A stretch of 23,254 nt of DNA, from IMG/VR virus record IMGVR_UViG_3300037130_000020, positions 1 through 23,254 of that record. One strand, given 5' to 3'. Below, piece by piece: positions 1 through 7,284 of this stretch; position 1 is the first letter of the stretch, and every line of letters begins with the position of its first letter. The notes under the pieces are model-generated. The model saw only the letters and a program-made list of their open reading frames with translations, was not told the DNA's origin and did no database searches. Made by a program: the position numbers and the translations under genes. This stretch comes from a virus.

Positions 1-117
1 CATTGTTTCGTTCGCGCCGTGAAAGTCGTGCAGACCTTCAAGCCGCTCGATTGCGTTGAACAGGAGCACGGCCTGATCGCTAGAAATCCACTGATTACCT
101 CTGCTGTCCTTTGCCAT
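1..117 (-). CDS. Small hypothetical protein, partial (runs off window start)
   Basis: This is the N-terminal 39 codons of a minus-strand gene that continues beyond base 1. The ATG at 117-115 is preceded by a clear Shine-Dalgarno (SD) sequence, AGGAAGG, and follows the upstream gene by 33 bases, so it reads as the third gene of a leftward operon. The visible protein starts MAKDSRGNQWISSDQAVLLF and continues with an Asn-Ala-Ile-Glu-Arg-Leu-Glu helix-like stretch. I do not recognise a family. It is too short for a firm call, but the SD, spacing and shared orientation with two neighbours support a real gene. Confidence 0.55.
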   Translation of the reverse strand, partial: MAKDSRGNQWISSDQAVLLFNAIERLEGLHDFHGANETM

Positions 118-150
118 TTTCTTGCCTTCCTGTGCTACTCCGTTAGGCTG

Positions 151-381
151 CTAGCTGTTCTGTTTATGGCAATCTGGGCAAGCCTTTGCGTCGAGCATTT
201 CCTGCAATCCAAGATTCAACATCTGATACGCTTCGCATCGTTTCCGAAGTTCTGCGATCTCGATTACAAGGTTAGCCATCGTGCGCGACGTTACCTCTAT
301 CAGGTCTGCCTGCGCTCCCTCAAGTCCAGCAACCCGCGCACGAAGTTGAGTAATAGTACGCAGAGATGAATAATTTTTCAT
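151..381 (-). CDS. Small coiled-coil-like protein with C-terminal CxxC
   Basis: A 76-aa protein starting MKNYSSLRTITQLRARVAGL. Residues about 8-65 form a nearly continuous Leu/Ala/Glu/Arg heptad-like helix (QLRARVAGLEGAQADLIEV, then ELRKRCEAYQML), so a coiled coil is likely. The tail carries a CPDCH motif (CxxC) that could bind a metal ion. The ATG (381-379) overlaps the upstream stop as ATGA, and AGAGG lies 8 bases before it, so it is translationally coupled to the gene at 381-608. An in-frame upstream ATG at 441 exists but would lie inside that gene; the overlap start fits better. Function unknown; no membrane segment or signal peptide is visible. Confidence 0.6.
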   Translation of the reverse strand: MKNYSSLRTITQLRARVAGLEGAQADLIEVTSRTMANLVIEIAELRKRCEAYQMLNLGLQEMLDAKACPDCHKQNS

Positions 382-608
382 CACGCGGCCTCTGTATTCC
401 GGTTCAGTTCGCGCGAGACGGCAAGCAAAGCGTATCCACATTCATCGTGCTCAGCCTGAAGCTGCGCAACCTTTGCCTTTGCTCGCTCCAACTGCTTGCG
501 AATCTTGTCGCTGCGCCTGTATGCCTCATCGCGGACAGCGTACACGTCGAGGTCAACCGCCGTCTTCAACTCGCTGGTCTTGTATTCACTCATGTCCATG
601 ATTGTCAT
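381..608 (-). CDS. Small coiled-coil-like hypothetical protein, first gene of leftward operon
   Basis: A 75-aa protein starting MTIMDMSEYKTSELKTAVDL. Residues about 20-60 are rich in Glu, Lys, Arg, Ala and Gln (including IRKQLERAKAKVAQLQAEHD), the signature of an amphipathic coiled coil. The chosen ATG at 608 has GAGGA about 8 bases upstream; the Met codons at residues 4 and 6 are alternatives. It is the first gene downstream of the leftward promoter at 633-661, and its stop overlaps the next start (ATGA). I recognise no family. Its position opposite the late genes suggests an early or regulatory role, which is inference only. Confidence 0.6.
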   Translation of the reverse strand: MTIMDMSEYKTSELKTAVDLDVYAVRDEAYRRSDKIRKQLERAKAKVAQLQAEHDECGYALLAVSRELNRNTEAA

Positions 609-632
609 CTATGTGTCCTCTGCAACAAAACC

Positions 633-661
633 AGATTAGTCGCAACCTTGCGCAATGTCAA
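633..661 (-). promoter_or_regulatory. Leftward sigma70-type promoter with palindrome in the spacer
   Basis: On the minus strand, TTGACA (656-661) and TAATCT (633-638) are separated by exactly 17 bases. The start point would be near 626, giving a short leader before the ATG at 608. The spacer holds the perfect 8-bp palindrome TTGCGCAA (648-655) followed by a further TTGCG, a layout typical of a repressor site. The -35 is a full match; the -10 keeps only the TAnnnT core. Confidence 0.6.
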
Positions 662-732
662 GCAATATTATGATATATACAAGTAGTATACAGTTACCAA
701 AGAGTAAACAGTGTGCTATGCCGTTGATACTG

Positions 733-748
733 AGTCCAGACCTGGACT
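733..748. promoter_or_regulatory. Operator-like dyad upstream of terminase genes
   Basis: AGTCCAG (733-739), a two-base spacer AC, and CTGGACT (742-748) form a perfect 7-bp inverted repeat. It covers the place where the -35 of the TACAAT box at 760-765 would be, and no good -35 is present there. That fits a site for an activator or repressor of late transcription, although a hairpin in a longer transcript is also possible. Confidence 0.45.
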
Positions 749-759
749 TGCGCTTAGGG

Positions 760-765
760 TACAAT
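760..765 (+). promoter_or_regulatory. -10 box (TACAAT) for terminase genes
   Basis: TACAAT preceded by GGG lies only six bases before the terminase small subunit ATG at 772. A start point about 7 bases downstream would fall on or next to the ATG, giving a leaderless message. No SD is visible at the usual distance, which agrees with this. No matching -35 is visible. Confidence 0.45.
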
Positions 766-771
766 TCAGCC

Positions 772-1215
772 ATGGCAAAGGTTGGCAGACCGAGCGAATA
801 CGATCCAGCAGTCGCAACAGGGATATGCGACGCCTTGATTGCAGGTCACTCTCTGACTCAGATATGCACACGCGACGAGTTCCCGGCAAAGCCTACTATT
901 CTCAAATGGTTGTGCGCGTATCCTGGGTTTGCTACCCAGTACGCCCGTGCGCGCGAGATGCAGATGGAATTGATGGCTGCTGAAATCATTGAACTTAGCG
1001 ACGATAAGAGCGATGACGTTACTGGCGAGTTGAAGATGCCCAACGGTGTGGCCGTGCAACGCTCGCGCCTCATGGTTGATACACGCAAGTGGTTGATGAG
1101 CAAGCTGGCTGCGAAGAAGTACGGTGACAAGGTGCAGACAGAGATCAGCGGGCCGGACGGTGGGGCGATTGGGATTCAGCTTGTGAATGACATCCCCAGA
1201 CCAGTGCGCAAGTAA
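772..1215 (+). CDS. terS: Terminase small subunit
   Basis: A 147-aa protein that recognises phage DNA and hands it to the large subunit for packaging. The N-terminus MAKVGRPSEYDPAVATGICD followed by a helix-turn-helix-like stretch (about residues 24-52, with GHSLTQICTRDEFPAKPTIL then KWL) is typical of phage small terminases whose first lines read GRPSxY. Central residues about 60-85 are the Ala/Arg/Glu helix, and the C-terminal part has the RLMVDTRKWLMSKLAAKKYG block that is strongly conserved in this family. The reading frame is open back to 655, but ATG 772 starts at the family's conserved beginning. No SD is seen and a TACAAT box sits six bases upstream. The next genes are the RHH protein and the large subunit. 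Confidence 0.88.
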   Translation: MAKVGRPSEYDPAVATGICDALIAGHSLTQICTRDEFPAKPTILKWLCAYPGFATQYARAREMQMELMAAEIIELSDDKSDDVTGELKMPNGVAVQRSRLMVDTRKWLMSKLAAKKYGDKVQTEISGPDGGAIGIQLVNDIPRPVRK

Positions 1216-1234
1216 CATCTGTTACACTTGTTAC
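1212..1234. promoter_or_regulatory. GTAACA/TGTTAC operator-like repeats before the RHH gene
   Basis: GTAACA (1212-1217), TC, TGTTAC (1220-1225), ACT and TGTTAC (1229-1234) run straight up to the ATG at 1235. The first two half-sites form a perfect inverted repeat; the last two are direct repeats nine bases apart. RHH regulators commonly bind 4-6 bp half-sites repeated in this way and repress their own genes. There is no SD in the interval. Confidence 0.5.
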
Positions 1235-1459
1235 ATGGCACTAAACCTTAGAACAATCGACAAAGCGATACATGGGGAACTGAAGGCTGCCGCTGCGAAG
1301 GCAGGTCAAACACTGGAATCTTTCTGTGTGGAGTGTTTGACGCGAGAGATTCGCGGACACGTTGAGCGAAAGATGGCAGTAGTCAGCCCGTTGTCGGCGG
1401 CAACTCGTACGTCGGCTGTGAACCGTCCAACGTACACTCCGCCAAGGTTCAGAGTATGA
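1235..1459 (+). CDS. Ribbon-helix-helix (Arc/FitA-like) DNA-binding protein
   Basis: A 74-aa protein. Residues 1-40 (starting MALNLRTIDKAIHGELKAAA, then KAGQTLESFCVECLTREI) match the RHH pattern: a short beta strand followed by two helices, as in Arc, FitA and other antitoxin-type regulators that read 'RtIdkaihxeLKaaAakaGqTlE'. The C-terminal 35 residues are Pro/Thr/Arg-rich and look unstructured. It probably binds DNA as a dimer; the repeats at 1212-1234 are the obvious target. The frame is open to 1187, but ATG 1235 begins exactly at the RHH strand. No toxin gene is beside it: the next gene is the terminase large subunit, whose ATG overlaps this stop (ATGA). A stand-alone regulator is more likely than a toxin-antitoxin pair. 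Confidence 0.7.
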   Translation: MALNLRTIDKAIHGELKAAAAKAGQTLESFCVECLTREIRGHVERKMAVVSPLSAATRTSAVNRPTYTPPRFRV

Positions 1460-2973
1460 GCGAAGGATGGGAACGCGCTGTCATTGATCTGCGCAAGACC
1501 TACAGCCCTTATCCTCCCCAGGCTCGCTTCCATGCGTCTACGGCTCCATACGGCTTTCTAGGTGGCGCGGCCGGCCCTGGGAAGACTACGGCAATGCTGA
1601 TGGAGAACCTTATCAGCGTCAACGAATTCAACGCTGAGGATGGCAAGCAAGTCCAGACTTTGATGATGCGCCGCACACAGCCAATGGTGCGCAACACGCT
1701 CATCACCCGATTCCGTGAGAAAATCCCACAAGAGTTGTACAAGTCCTTCAACGAAACCACCTTGACCGTAAAGTGGCTCAATCGTGCAACGACGCAGTTT
1801 GGGTCTATGCAGTACGAGGCCGATGTGTTCGGGTGGCAGGGGCAATGGAAAGACATTTACTACGATGAACTGTGCGACTTCACCTGGGGGCAGTGGGCTA
1901 ATATCAGCGCGTGGAATCGTTGCCCTGTCAGCCCTTATGCTCGCCGCTTAGGAGCTGGTAATCCTGTTGGCGTGGGCTCGCCCTGGGTGCGTAAGATATT
2001 CGTTGAGCACCGTCCCTACGATGAGATGGACGCGGCGCAGAAGAGGGCTTACAACCCCAAGGACTACGCCTATTTTCCCTGCACCTATCTTGATAACCCT
2101 ATATTCGCAAACGATCCGCAGTTTATTGCAGGGTTGATGAGCCTGCCGGAACGCTTACGGCTGGCGTTGATGGAGGGATCGTGGGATGTGACAGGCGGAT
2201 ACTTCACGGGTGCATTCGATGGTGCGTTCAACGTCATCCCATCGGAGGAATGGAACCCGCAGCCGTGGCACCGGCAATGGATAAGCGGTGACTGGGGATT
2301 CGAGCATTGGTCTGCGCTCTATCGTCATTACATGGATGACTACGGAGTGATTCGGACAGGGCGGGAGTTGATGATCCAGCACCACGATCCTGAGATGCTG
2401 GGCGAACGGATTGTCGCATGGTTGGTGCAGGACGATGGCAAGTTCCCTAAGATTGTGGAGTTCCCGTTCAGTCACGATGCCTTCGCCACCACAACTACCA
2501 AGTCATTCGGAGCGACCGCGAACAGCGTTGCTATGCGCCTGGGTGCTGTACTGAGGCCATTTGGCATACCGCTGCCACTTAACTCGGGCAAGGACAAGTT
2601 GGGGCGCGAGCAGACGATGTACAACCTGCTGCGCAAAGAGATTTGGGGTGGAGAGAAGGTTGAGGGGCAGAAGAAGATGGTGCGCAACTGGCTCATCTGC
2701 GAGGATTGCCCCAAACTGATTGACACATTGATTGCGGCTCCGAGAGACGAAAAGCGTCCTGAGATGATTGCAAAGTTCAGCGGTGACGATCCATTGCAAG
2801 GGGCTGGGTATGGACTGTACCATATCGTCGGACGACCGGCTGCGATACCGCGTGAGGAGAAGCTGAGGCGTGAACTTGCGGCGACTCCCGATCCGATGGC
2901 GAACTACCTGATACAATTGCGGGAGTACGCAAGGCAGGAGAAGCAGGCTGACGGGGGCGAGTGGTGGAAATGA
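1456..2973 (+). CDS. terL: Terminase large subunit (ATPase and nuclease)
   Basis: A 505-aa packaging motor. Walker A is GAAGPGKT at residues 37-44 (Lys43). Walker B is IYYDE with Asp137 and catalytic Glu138. The C-terminal RNase H-like nuclease begins at ISGDWGFEHW with Asp279; SHDAFA near residue 342 and FSGDDP near residue 443 carry the other likely metal-binding acidic residues. It translocates DNA into the prohead through the portal and cuts the concatemer. ATG 1456 overlaps the preceding stop as ATGA, and its own stop overlaps the next ATG at 2970, so translation is coupled on both sides. Length is normal for the family. Confidence 0.95.
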   Translation: MSEGWERAVIDLRKTYSPYPPQARFHASTAPYGFLGGAAGPGKTTAMLMENLISVNEFNAEDGKQVQTLMMRRTQPMVRNTLITRFREKIPQELYKSFNETTLTVKWLNRATTQFGSMQYEADVFGWQGQWKDIYYDELCDFTWGQWANISAWNRCPVSPYARRLGAGNPVGVGSPWVRKIFVEHRPYDEMDAAQKRAYNPKDYAYFPCTYLDNPIFANDPQFIAGLMSLPERLRLALMEGSWDVTGGYFTGAFDGAFNVIPSEEWNPQPWHRQWISGDWGFEHWSALYRHYMDDYGVIRTGRELMIQHHDPEMLGERIVAWLVQDDGKFPKIVEFPFSHDAFATTTTKSFGATANSVAMRLGAVLRPFGIPLPLNSGKDKLGREQTMYNLLRKEIWGGEKVEGQKKMVRNWLICEDCPKLIDTLIAAPRDEKRPEMIAKFSGDDPLQGAGYGLYHIVGRPAAIPREEKLRRELAATPDPMANYLIQLREYARQEKQADGGEWWK

Positions 2974-3191
2974 TCCAACGCTGGAAGGCTGAGTTCCGCA
3001 TGTGGCTGGTAGACTTGGTACGCGATGCCGTGCGCGTTGAGTTGCTGGCGTTCACCTACGTCAAACTTAATCCTCCGCTGATACCAAAGCCGAAACCGCC
3101 TGCGGTGCCAGTCGTGACCGAGCCATCATTCGAGCAGATGCAGACCCAGGCGATCACAGAGCAAGAGAAGTTCTACGCGCCAAAAGAATAG
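2970..3191 (+). CDS. Small hypothetical protein between terminase and portal
   Basis: A 73-aa protein starting MIQRWKAEFRMWLVDLVRDA. The first 35 residues form an amphipathic helix with charged residues and hydrophobics (VRVELLAF); the middle is proline/lysine-rich (LIPKPKPPAVPVV), and the end is Gln/Glu-rich. ATG 2970 overlaps the terL stop (ATGA) with GGTGG just upstream; an in-frame GTG at 2961 is less likely. Family not recognised. Small genes between terL and portal are common in phages and are often virion or head-assembly accessories, but nothing here fixes a role. Confidence 0.65.
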   Translation: MIQRWKAEFRMWLVDLVRDAVRVELLAFTYVKLNPPLIPKPKPPAVPVVTEPSFEQMQTQAITEQEKFYAPKE

Positions 3192-3196
3192 CGTGG

Positions 3197-3202
3197 TACG
3201 AT
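3197..3202 (+). promoter_or_regulatory. Possible -10 box (TACGAT) directly before the portal gene
   Basis: TACGAT lies seven bases before the portal ATG at 3210, and the overlapping GATAAT (3200-3205) is another candidate. No SD is present in the 18-base gap, unlike most genes here. The placement copies that at the terminase small subunit and suggests a leaderless start. No -35 is seen. Confidence 0.3.
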
Positions 3203-3209
3203 AATCCCG

Positions 3210-5657
3210 ATGGCCACTGAATCAACAGACGAGACGGAAGAAGTAGGCGAAGCGGTAGAACTCAAGCCGATGGACACGTCCAAGCTCAACCTGGGGATGT
3301 ATGCTCCGTTTGAGATGTCGCCAGAGGATATGTATGGCCCCGATGAACTGGGAGTCGATACTGTCACAGCGATACGCGAGATGATTGACGGCGCGGGAAA
3401 GTATGAGGACGCTGCCCGCATCTGGGAAGTGATACAAGCGGCTGAGGCGCGGCTGTTTGACCGTGGATACCAGTGGCTTACGAACGCGAAGTCTGGCGGA
3501 TCGTGGGTGATTGCCGGGACGGGTGGCAATGCAGGACTGGGTGCAGGGGCAGTCACACAGCAAGATCGTGGGCGCATGTGGTCAATCAACATTTATGGCG
3601 CACGAAAGGACAAGATCGTCTCTGCGCTGACGGTGAAAGACCCTGAGCCTGAATTCTTCCCAAAGTTACCTGAGTCTGCGATTGACCAGCAATACGCTGA
3701 GGAAGCAGAACAGTATAAGCACCTATGGAAGCAGGCGACGAACGTCCGCAAGGTGTGTGTGAAGGTGGGGGGACTGTTCTACACCGATGATCGCGTTGCT
3801 CTGATTACCGAGACGATTGCCGATGCGCAGCGGTTCGACATGGACGGCAATAACCCGGGGATGCAGGAGGTTACACGGGCATACGGGAAGCTGGAGTTTC
3901 GCGTCCCGATGTCGATTGACGAGGATGAGCCGTTGCCGTGGTGTGAGCGCGAGCGCGAGATTGATCAGGCAACGTCGAAAGAGAAGTATCCGTGGATTGC
4001 CAGCAAGATTTCAGGAGGTGCTGGAAATCACGGGCAGATTTCGCGTACTTGCCGACTGACGGTCAGGAATGCTGTGCAGAACCAGACGGGCTTCACATCG
4101 AACGCGACTGACCGGGCAGTGACTGAGAATACATGGTGGGTCAGGCCATCGCAGTACCGAGATATTGTCGATGAGGGATTGCGTAAGCAGTTCCGGTCGA
4201 TGTTCCCCGATGGGATGAGGATTGTTTTCTGCGGTGGGGAGTTTGCCTACTGCCGCAACGAGAAGATGGACGACTGCGTGATTATCCTGTACTCACGTGA
4301 GGGTACTGGGCAGAACCGGCGAGCAATTGGCACAAACAACCTGACCACGCAAAAGGTTTTGAACTACGATTTCAACCTGTTCAATCGCTACATGACGGCT
4401 TGTGTTCCGCGCAAGATGCACGACGCTGAGAAGATTAGTTCCGAGGCGATTACCCAGCAGAGAAACGACCCCGCATACTCGATGCCGGTCACGCGCGATG
4501 CCGGGGAAGACATCTCAAGCTATACGGGGATCGAGCAAGTTCCTACTCCTCCCGCGCAGCTTGCCGACTTCATTCAGCAGATGATTGACGGGCTACCTGA
4601 AGCACTAGATGGCGCGAGTCCTTCTATGTTTGGGCAAGATACCAACACAGACACTGTAGGCGGCATCACAATCCAGCGCGACCAGGCTTTGCAGGTGTTT
4701 GGAACTCCCTACAACGCGATGACGTGGGGAATCGCAATCTCATGCGGCAACGCGGCGAAGTGGGCTGGCAAGAACCGGCAAGGGAAAGCATCTGGTATGG
4801 TTCCGGGAGTTGGGCGCATCTCGGTTGACTTCTCGAAGATGGCAAACGGGGATGCGTATTGTTTCCCAGAGGCGGACAGCGGATTCCCTGAGTCTGAGGC
4901 TGAGAAGGAATCGCGGTTAATGGATGCGGTAGAGAACTCGGCGAATGTTCCCGTTCTGGCGCAAAGCCTCAACGACCCGATGAACTTCGAGGCATTGAAC
5001 CGGGTGACGAAGCGGTTTGGCATCCTGATTTCTGGCACTGATTCGGTTCGCAAGCAGCAGGAAGAGTTTGAGGTTATTCTCAAGACTGTCCCGAACCCGA
5101 ATCCCGCACTCGCACAAGTGCAGATGGCTCTACAGCAGTCTCAGATACACGCGGCGACCGATCCGCAAGCCCAGGCAGAGTCGCAGTCACCTGAAGGCCA
5201 ACAGGCGATGCAGCAGGTACAGCAGGCCGTGGGTCAGATTCCCCCAACGGTTTGCTCTGTTCCGGTTGAGCAGGATGCCAGTGTTAACCATGCAATCGAA
5301 GCTGCAACCTGCTTCAACAAGATCAATTCGCCGGAAGGCCAGAAACTCAAGCGCGAGAAGCCTCTCATCTTCCAGAACCTGATGATGCATTGGCAGGGTC
5401 ATACGCAGATGGCCCAGAAGTTGTCCGCGCCGCCTCCGATGCCAGAAGTGAAGCCGGGTGTGACGATGGCCGTTGACAAGCTCGGACCGGTTGCTCAGGT
5501 TGCAGTGCTGGGAAAGGAATACGGCATCACAGTAGCGCCAGAGGACGTGCAGCCTACGCCAGATGTGCATGAGATCGTGCAGGAAAAGGAAGGCGTTGAT
5601 GGGCAGGGTGTTCCGACGAAACAGAAACTCTCGTATTCAGGAAAGGCGTTGGAATGA
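3210..5657 (+). CDS. Portal protein
   Basis: An 815-aa portal, the dodecameric ring at the head vertex through which DNA enters and leaves and on which the head starts to assemble. The length and layout resemble P22-type podovirus portals: an acidic N-terminus (to about residue 25), an alpha/beta core containing SINIYGARKDKIVSALTVKD near residue 130 (the usual 'n.. .p.v..l...'-type portal start), and a core ending around residue 600. The Gln/Ala/Pro-rich C-terminus (about 620-700: LAQVQMALQQSQ... QQAMQQVQQAV) would form the helical barrel. It sits directly between the terminase and scaffold genes. The start lacks an SD. The stop overlaps a following ATG (ATGA). Confidence 0.85.
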   Translation: MATESTDETEEVGEAVELKPMDTSKLNLGMYAPFEMSPEDMYGPDELGVDTVTAIREMIDGAGKYEDAARIWEVIQAAEARLFDRGYQWLTNAKSGGSWVIAGTGGNAGLGAGAVTQQDRGRMWSINIYGARKDKIVSALTVKDPEPEFFPKLPESAIDQQYAEEAEQYKHLWKQATNVRKVCVKVGGLFYTDDRVALITETIADAQRFDMDGNNPGMQEVTRAYGKLEFRVPMSIDEDEPLPWCEREREIDQATSKEKYPWIASKISGGAGNHGQISRTCRLTVRNAVQNQTGFTSNATDRAVTENTWWVRPSQYRDIVDEGLRKQFRSMFPDGMRIVFCGGEFAYCRNEKMDDCVIILYSREGTGQNRRAIGTNNLTTQKVLNYDFNLFNRYMTACVPRKMHDAEKISSEAITQQRNDPAYSMPVTRDAGEDISSYTGIEQVPTPPAQLADFIQQMIDGLPEALDGASPSMFGQDTNTDTVGGITIQRDQALQVFGTPYNAMTWGIAISCGNAAKWAGKNRQGKASGMVPGVGRISVDFSKMANGDAYCFPEADSGFPESEAEKESRLMDAVENSANVPVLAQSLNDPMNFEALNRVTKRFGILISGTDSVRKQQEEFEVILKTVPNPNPALAQVQMALQQSQIHAATDPQAQAESQSPEGQQAMQQVQQAVGQIPPTVCSVPVEQDASVNHAIEAATCFNKINSPEGQKLKREKPLIFQNLMMHWQGHTQMAQKLSAPPPMPEVKPGVTMAVDKLGPVAQVAVLGKEYGITVAPEDVQPTPDVHEIVQEKEGVDGQGVPTKQKLSYSGKALE

Positions 5658-5758
5658 GCATTAGAAAGATGGCGATTCAGATTTACACAAACAAATTGAA
5701 CGCTGAGGCGAATGCTAAACTTCCTATTCGCCTACGCAGAAAGTTAGGGTTGCGATGA
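5654..5758 (+). CDS. 34-aa basic microprotein, overlapping at both ends
   Basis: ATG 5654 overlaps the portal stop and the TGA at 5756-5758 overlaps the next ATG, both as ATGA. It encodes MSIRKMAIQIYTNKLNAEAN followed by AKLPIRLRRKLGLR, with about ten basic and one acidic residue. This exact tiling, with no untranslated base, argues that it is translated. No SD is needed if the ribosome restarts. No family is recognised. It could serve mainly to couple portal translation to the gene at 5755, or bind nucleic acid; both are inference. Confidence 0.5.
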   Translation: MSIRKMAIQIYTNKLNAEANAKLPIRLRRKLGLR

Positions 5759-6006
5759 GTGCAATGAATGGCAAGAGCGTAGGCGGAGTGGTAGCGGATG
5801 CGATGACGAAGAAGCCCAAGACGAAGACAGTCAATTTGGGCGCAAAAGGATCGTTTACTGAGCATCCCGGCGCATTGCATCGCGCGTTGGGTATTCCGCA
5901 AGGCGAGAAGATACCTGCGAAGGACTTGCAGGGACACCACAGCGGACGGCTGGGTAGAATGATAGCCAGCGCAAAAGGTTTCAAGGCAATGTCACACAGT
6001 AAATAG
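5755..6006 (+). CDS. Small conserved basic phage protein
   Basis: An 83-aa basic protein. Residues about 32-80 contain FTEHPGALHRALGIPQGEKI followed by PAKDL...RLGRMIASAKGFKAM, a pattern (GaLHxxLGIPxgeKIP) that I recognise from many small phage and bacterial proteins of unknown function, often encoded near portal or capsid genes. ATG 5755 overlaps the microgene stop; AGGG lies about seven bases upstream. Met4 is an alternative start. It sits between portal and scaffold-like genes, so an assembly accessory or head-internal DNA-binding role is plausible but unproven. Confidence 0.7.
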   Translation: MSAMNGKSVGGVVADAMTKKPKTKTVNLGAKGSFTEHPGALHRALGIPQGEKIPAKDLQGHHSGRLGRMIASAKGFKAMSHSK

Positions 6007-6024
6007 ACCACGGAGACTTGACCA

Positions 6025-7275
6025 ATGGCAGATGAAGCCGCAGTAATCGACCAAACGACCGAAAGCGACCAGGATTTATCCACCGCTGCTGAAACGCAAG
6101 AACTCGACCAAGCGGAATCTCAGACCGAGAACCAAGAGAGTACACAGCAGACCGAAGCCGACAAGGTTGACGGTCGCCGGTTCAATCCTGAGTGGTCGAA
6201 GGCGCTCAAGGAACTCCGCGAACTCTACCCCGACAAAGCCGACATGCTTACGAAGATGCGGGACAACTACGCCCGGTATCAGGCGTTGCAGGAGGTCGCG
6301 CCGAAGGGTTTGGAGGATGTACGGGCATGGAAGTCTACGCTGGACGCTCTGGGCGGCTCTGAGGCTGCGGCTGACCTCATGCAGCGCGTGGCAGACGTTG
6401 AGCAAGTGGACGCCAAGATCGAGGCTGGAGACTACTCCGTGATTGCGGAACTTCCTGAGTCGATGCAGAAGGGCTTTTACCAGATGTTGCCCGACGCGCT
6501 GGCGGAGTTGAGCACGAAAGACCCACAAGCGTTTGACGCCGCAGTTGCTCCGCATTTTCGGGCTGCGTTGATTGGAACAGGCATCGAAGCGATGCTAAAA
6601 GAACAATGGAGTGCTACTGAAGACCCGGCAGCTAAGGGTGCGATTAATGCCCTTTGGAACTGGTACCAAAAGGCAGTGCAAGGTGGCGCGGCAATCCCCC
6701 CAGGCCAGAAGACGGCCAGCCCAGAAGTGCAGAGGCTTCAGGCGGAATTGAACTCGCGCCGGGAGGCTGACGATCAGTCATTCATCGGCGGAATCGCTGA
6801 GAAGACAAACCAGTACGCCACGGAATCATTCGCCAAGAACGCGGAAGTGTACCTGAAGCAACTCAACCTTACCGATGCGCAGAAGTCCGACCTTGCGGAA
6901 TCGTTCAACGTGAAGCTGGTCGATAAGCTCGCTGCGGACACAGCGTTCCAGAAGCAGCTTGCCGCGTATAAGTCCCTGAAGAATCGCAATCCAGAGACGG
7001 TCAATTCCTACATCCGGTCGAAGATTGACGAGAGCGCGAAGGCGATCATCGACGGCCTGGTGACGGCGCGGTACGGCGGTATGCGTAAGGCCAAGCCTGT
7101 TGCTACGGCTGGAACGTCCACGACGGACGCTGGCGCGGTGCGCGTGGCGAAGACCCCCGATCAGTCCGAATGGGACATGGCGAAAATGGACGCGGTTGGG
7201 TACGAGCAGACGGCCAAAATTGGCAAGTTCTTTTTGAAGGGTGGCAGAACAGTGCAGGTTGTGCGCCCCGCATAG
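6025..7275 (+). CDS. Scaffold-like head assembly protein
   Basis: A 416-aa protein. The first 50 residues are highly acidic and Gln/Thr/Glu-rich (Asp/Glu/Gln runs such as TQELDQAESQTENQESTQQT), and the rest is predominantly helical with coiled-coil-like stretches (residues about 60-100 and 235-330). Around residue 345 is an SAKAIIDGLVTARYGG region followed by a basic linker. This composition and the position just before the capsid gene are typical of capsid scaffolding proteins. ATG 6025 has ACGGAGA about nine bases upstream. It is called by position and composition, not by a catalytic motif; a minor head protein is the alternative. Confidence 0.7.
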   Translation: MADEAAVIDQTTESDQDLSTAAETQELDQAESQTENQESTQQTEADKVDGRRFNPEWSKALKELRELYPDKADMLTKMRDNYARYQALQEVAPKGLEDVRAWKSTLDALGGSEAAADLMQRVADVEQVDAKIEAGDYSVIAELPESMQKGFYQMLPDALAELSTKDPQAFDAAVAPHFRAALIGTGIEAMLKEQWSATEDPAAKGAINALWNWYQKAVQGGAAIPPGQKTASPEVQRLQAELNSRREADDQSFIGGIAEKTNQYATESFAKNAEVYLKQLNLTDAQKSDLAESFNVKLVDKLAADTAFQKQLAAYKSLKNRNPETVNSYIRSKIDESAKAIIDGLVTARYGGMRKAKPVATAGTSTTDAGAVRVAKTPDQSEWDMAKMDAVGYEQTAKIGKFFLKGGRTVQVVRPA

Positions 7276-7284
7276 GAGTAATGG

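Noticed and set aside
711-727. A further promoter of the GTGCTAT type (GTAAACAGTGTGCTATG)
   Set aside because: It resembles the capsid promoter upstream sequence, but the hexamer TATGCC is a poor -10; kept only as a possible relic.
655-771. N-terminal extension of the terminase small subunit from 655
   Set aside because: The region is A/T-rich regulatory DNA, the extra residues do not match the family, and the conserved start GRPSxY begins just after ATG 772.
1235-1459. Toxin-antitoxin pair with the RHH protein as antitoxin
   Set aside because: Neither neighbour looks like a toxin; they are terminase subunits. A stand-alone regulator is the simpler reading.
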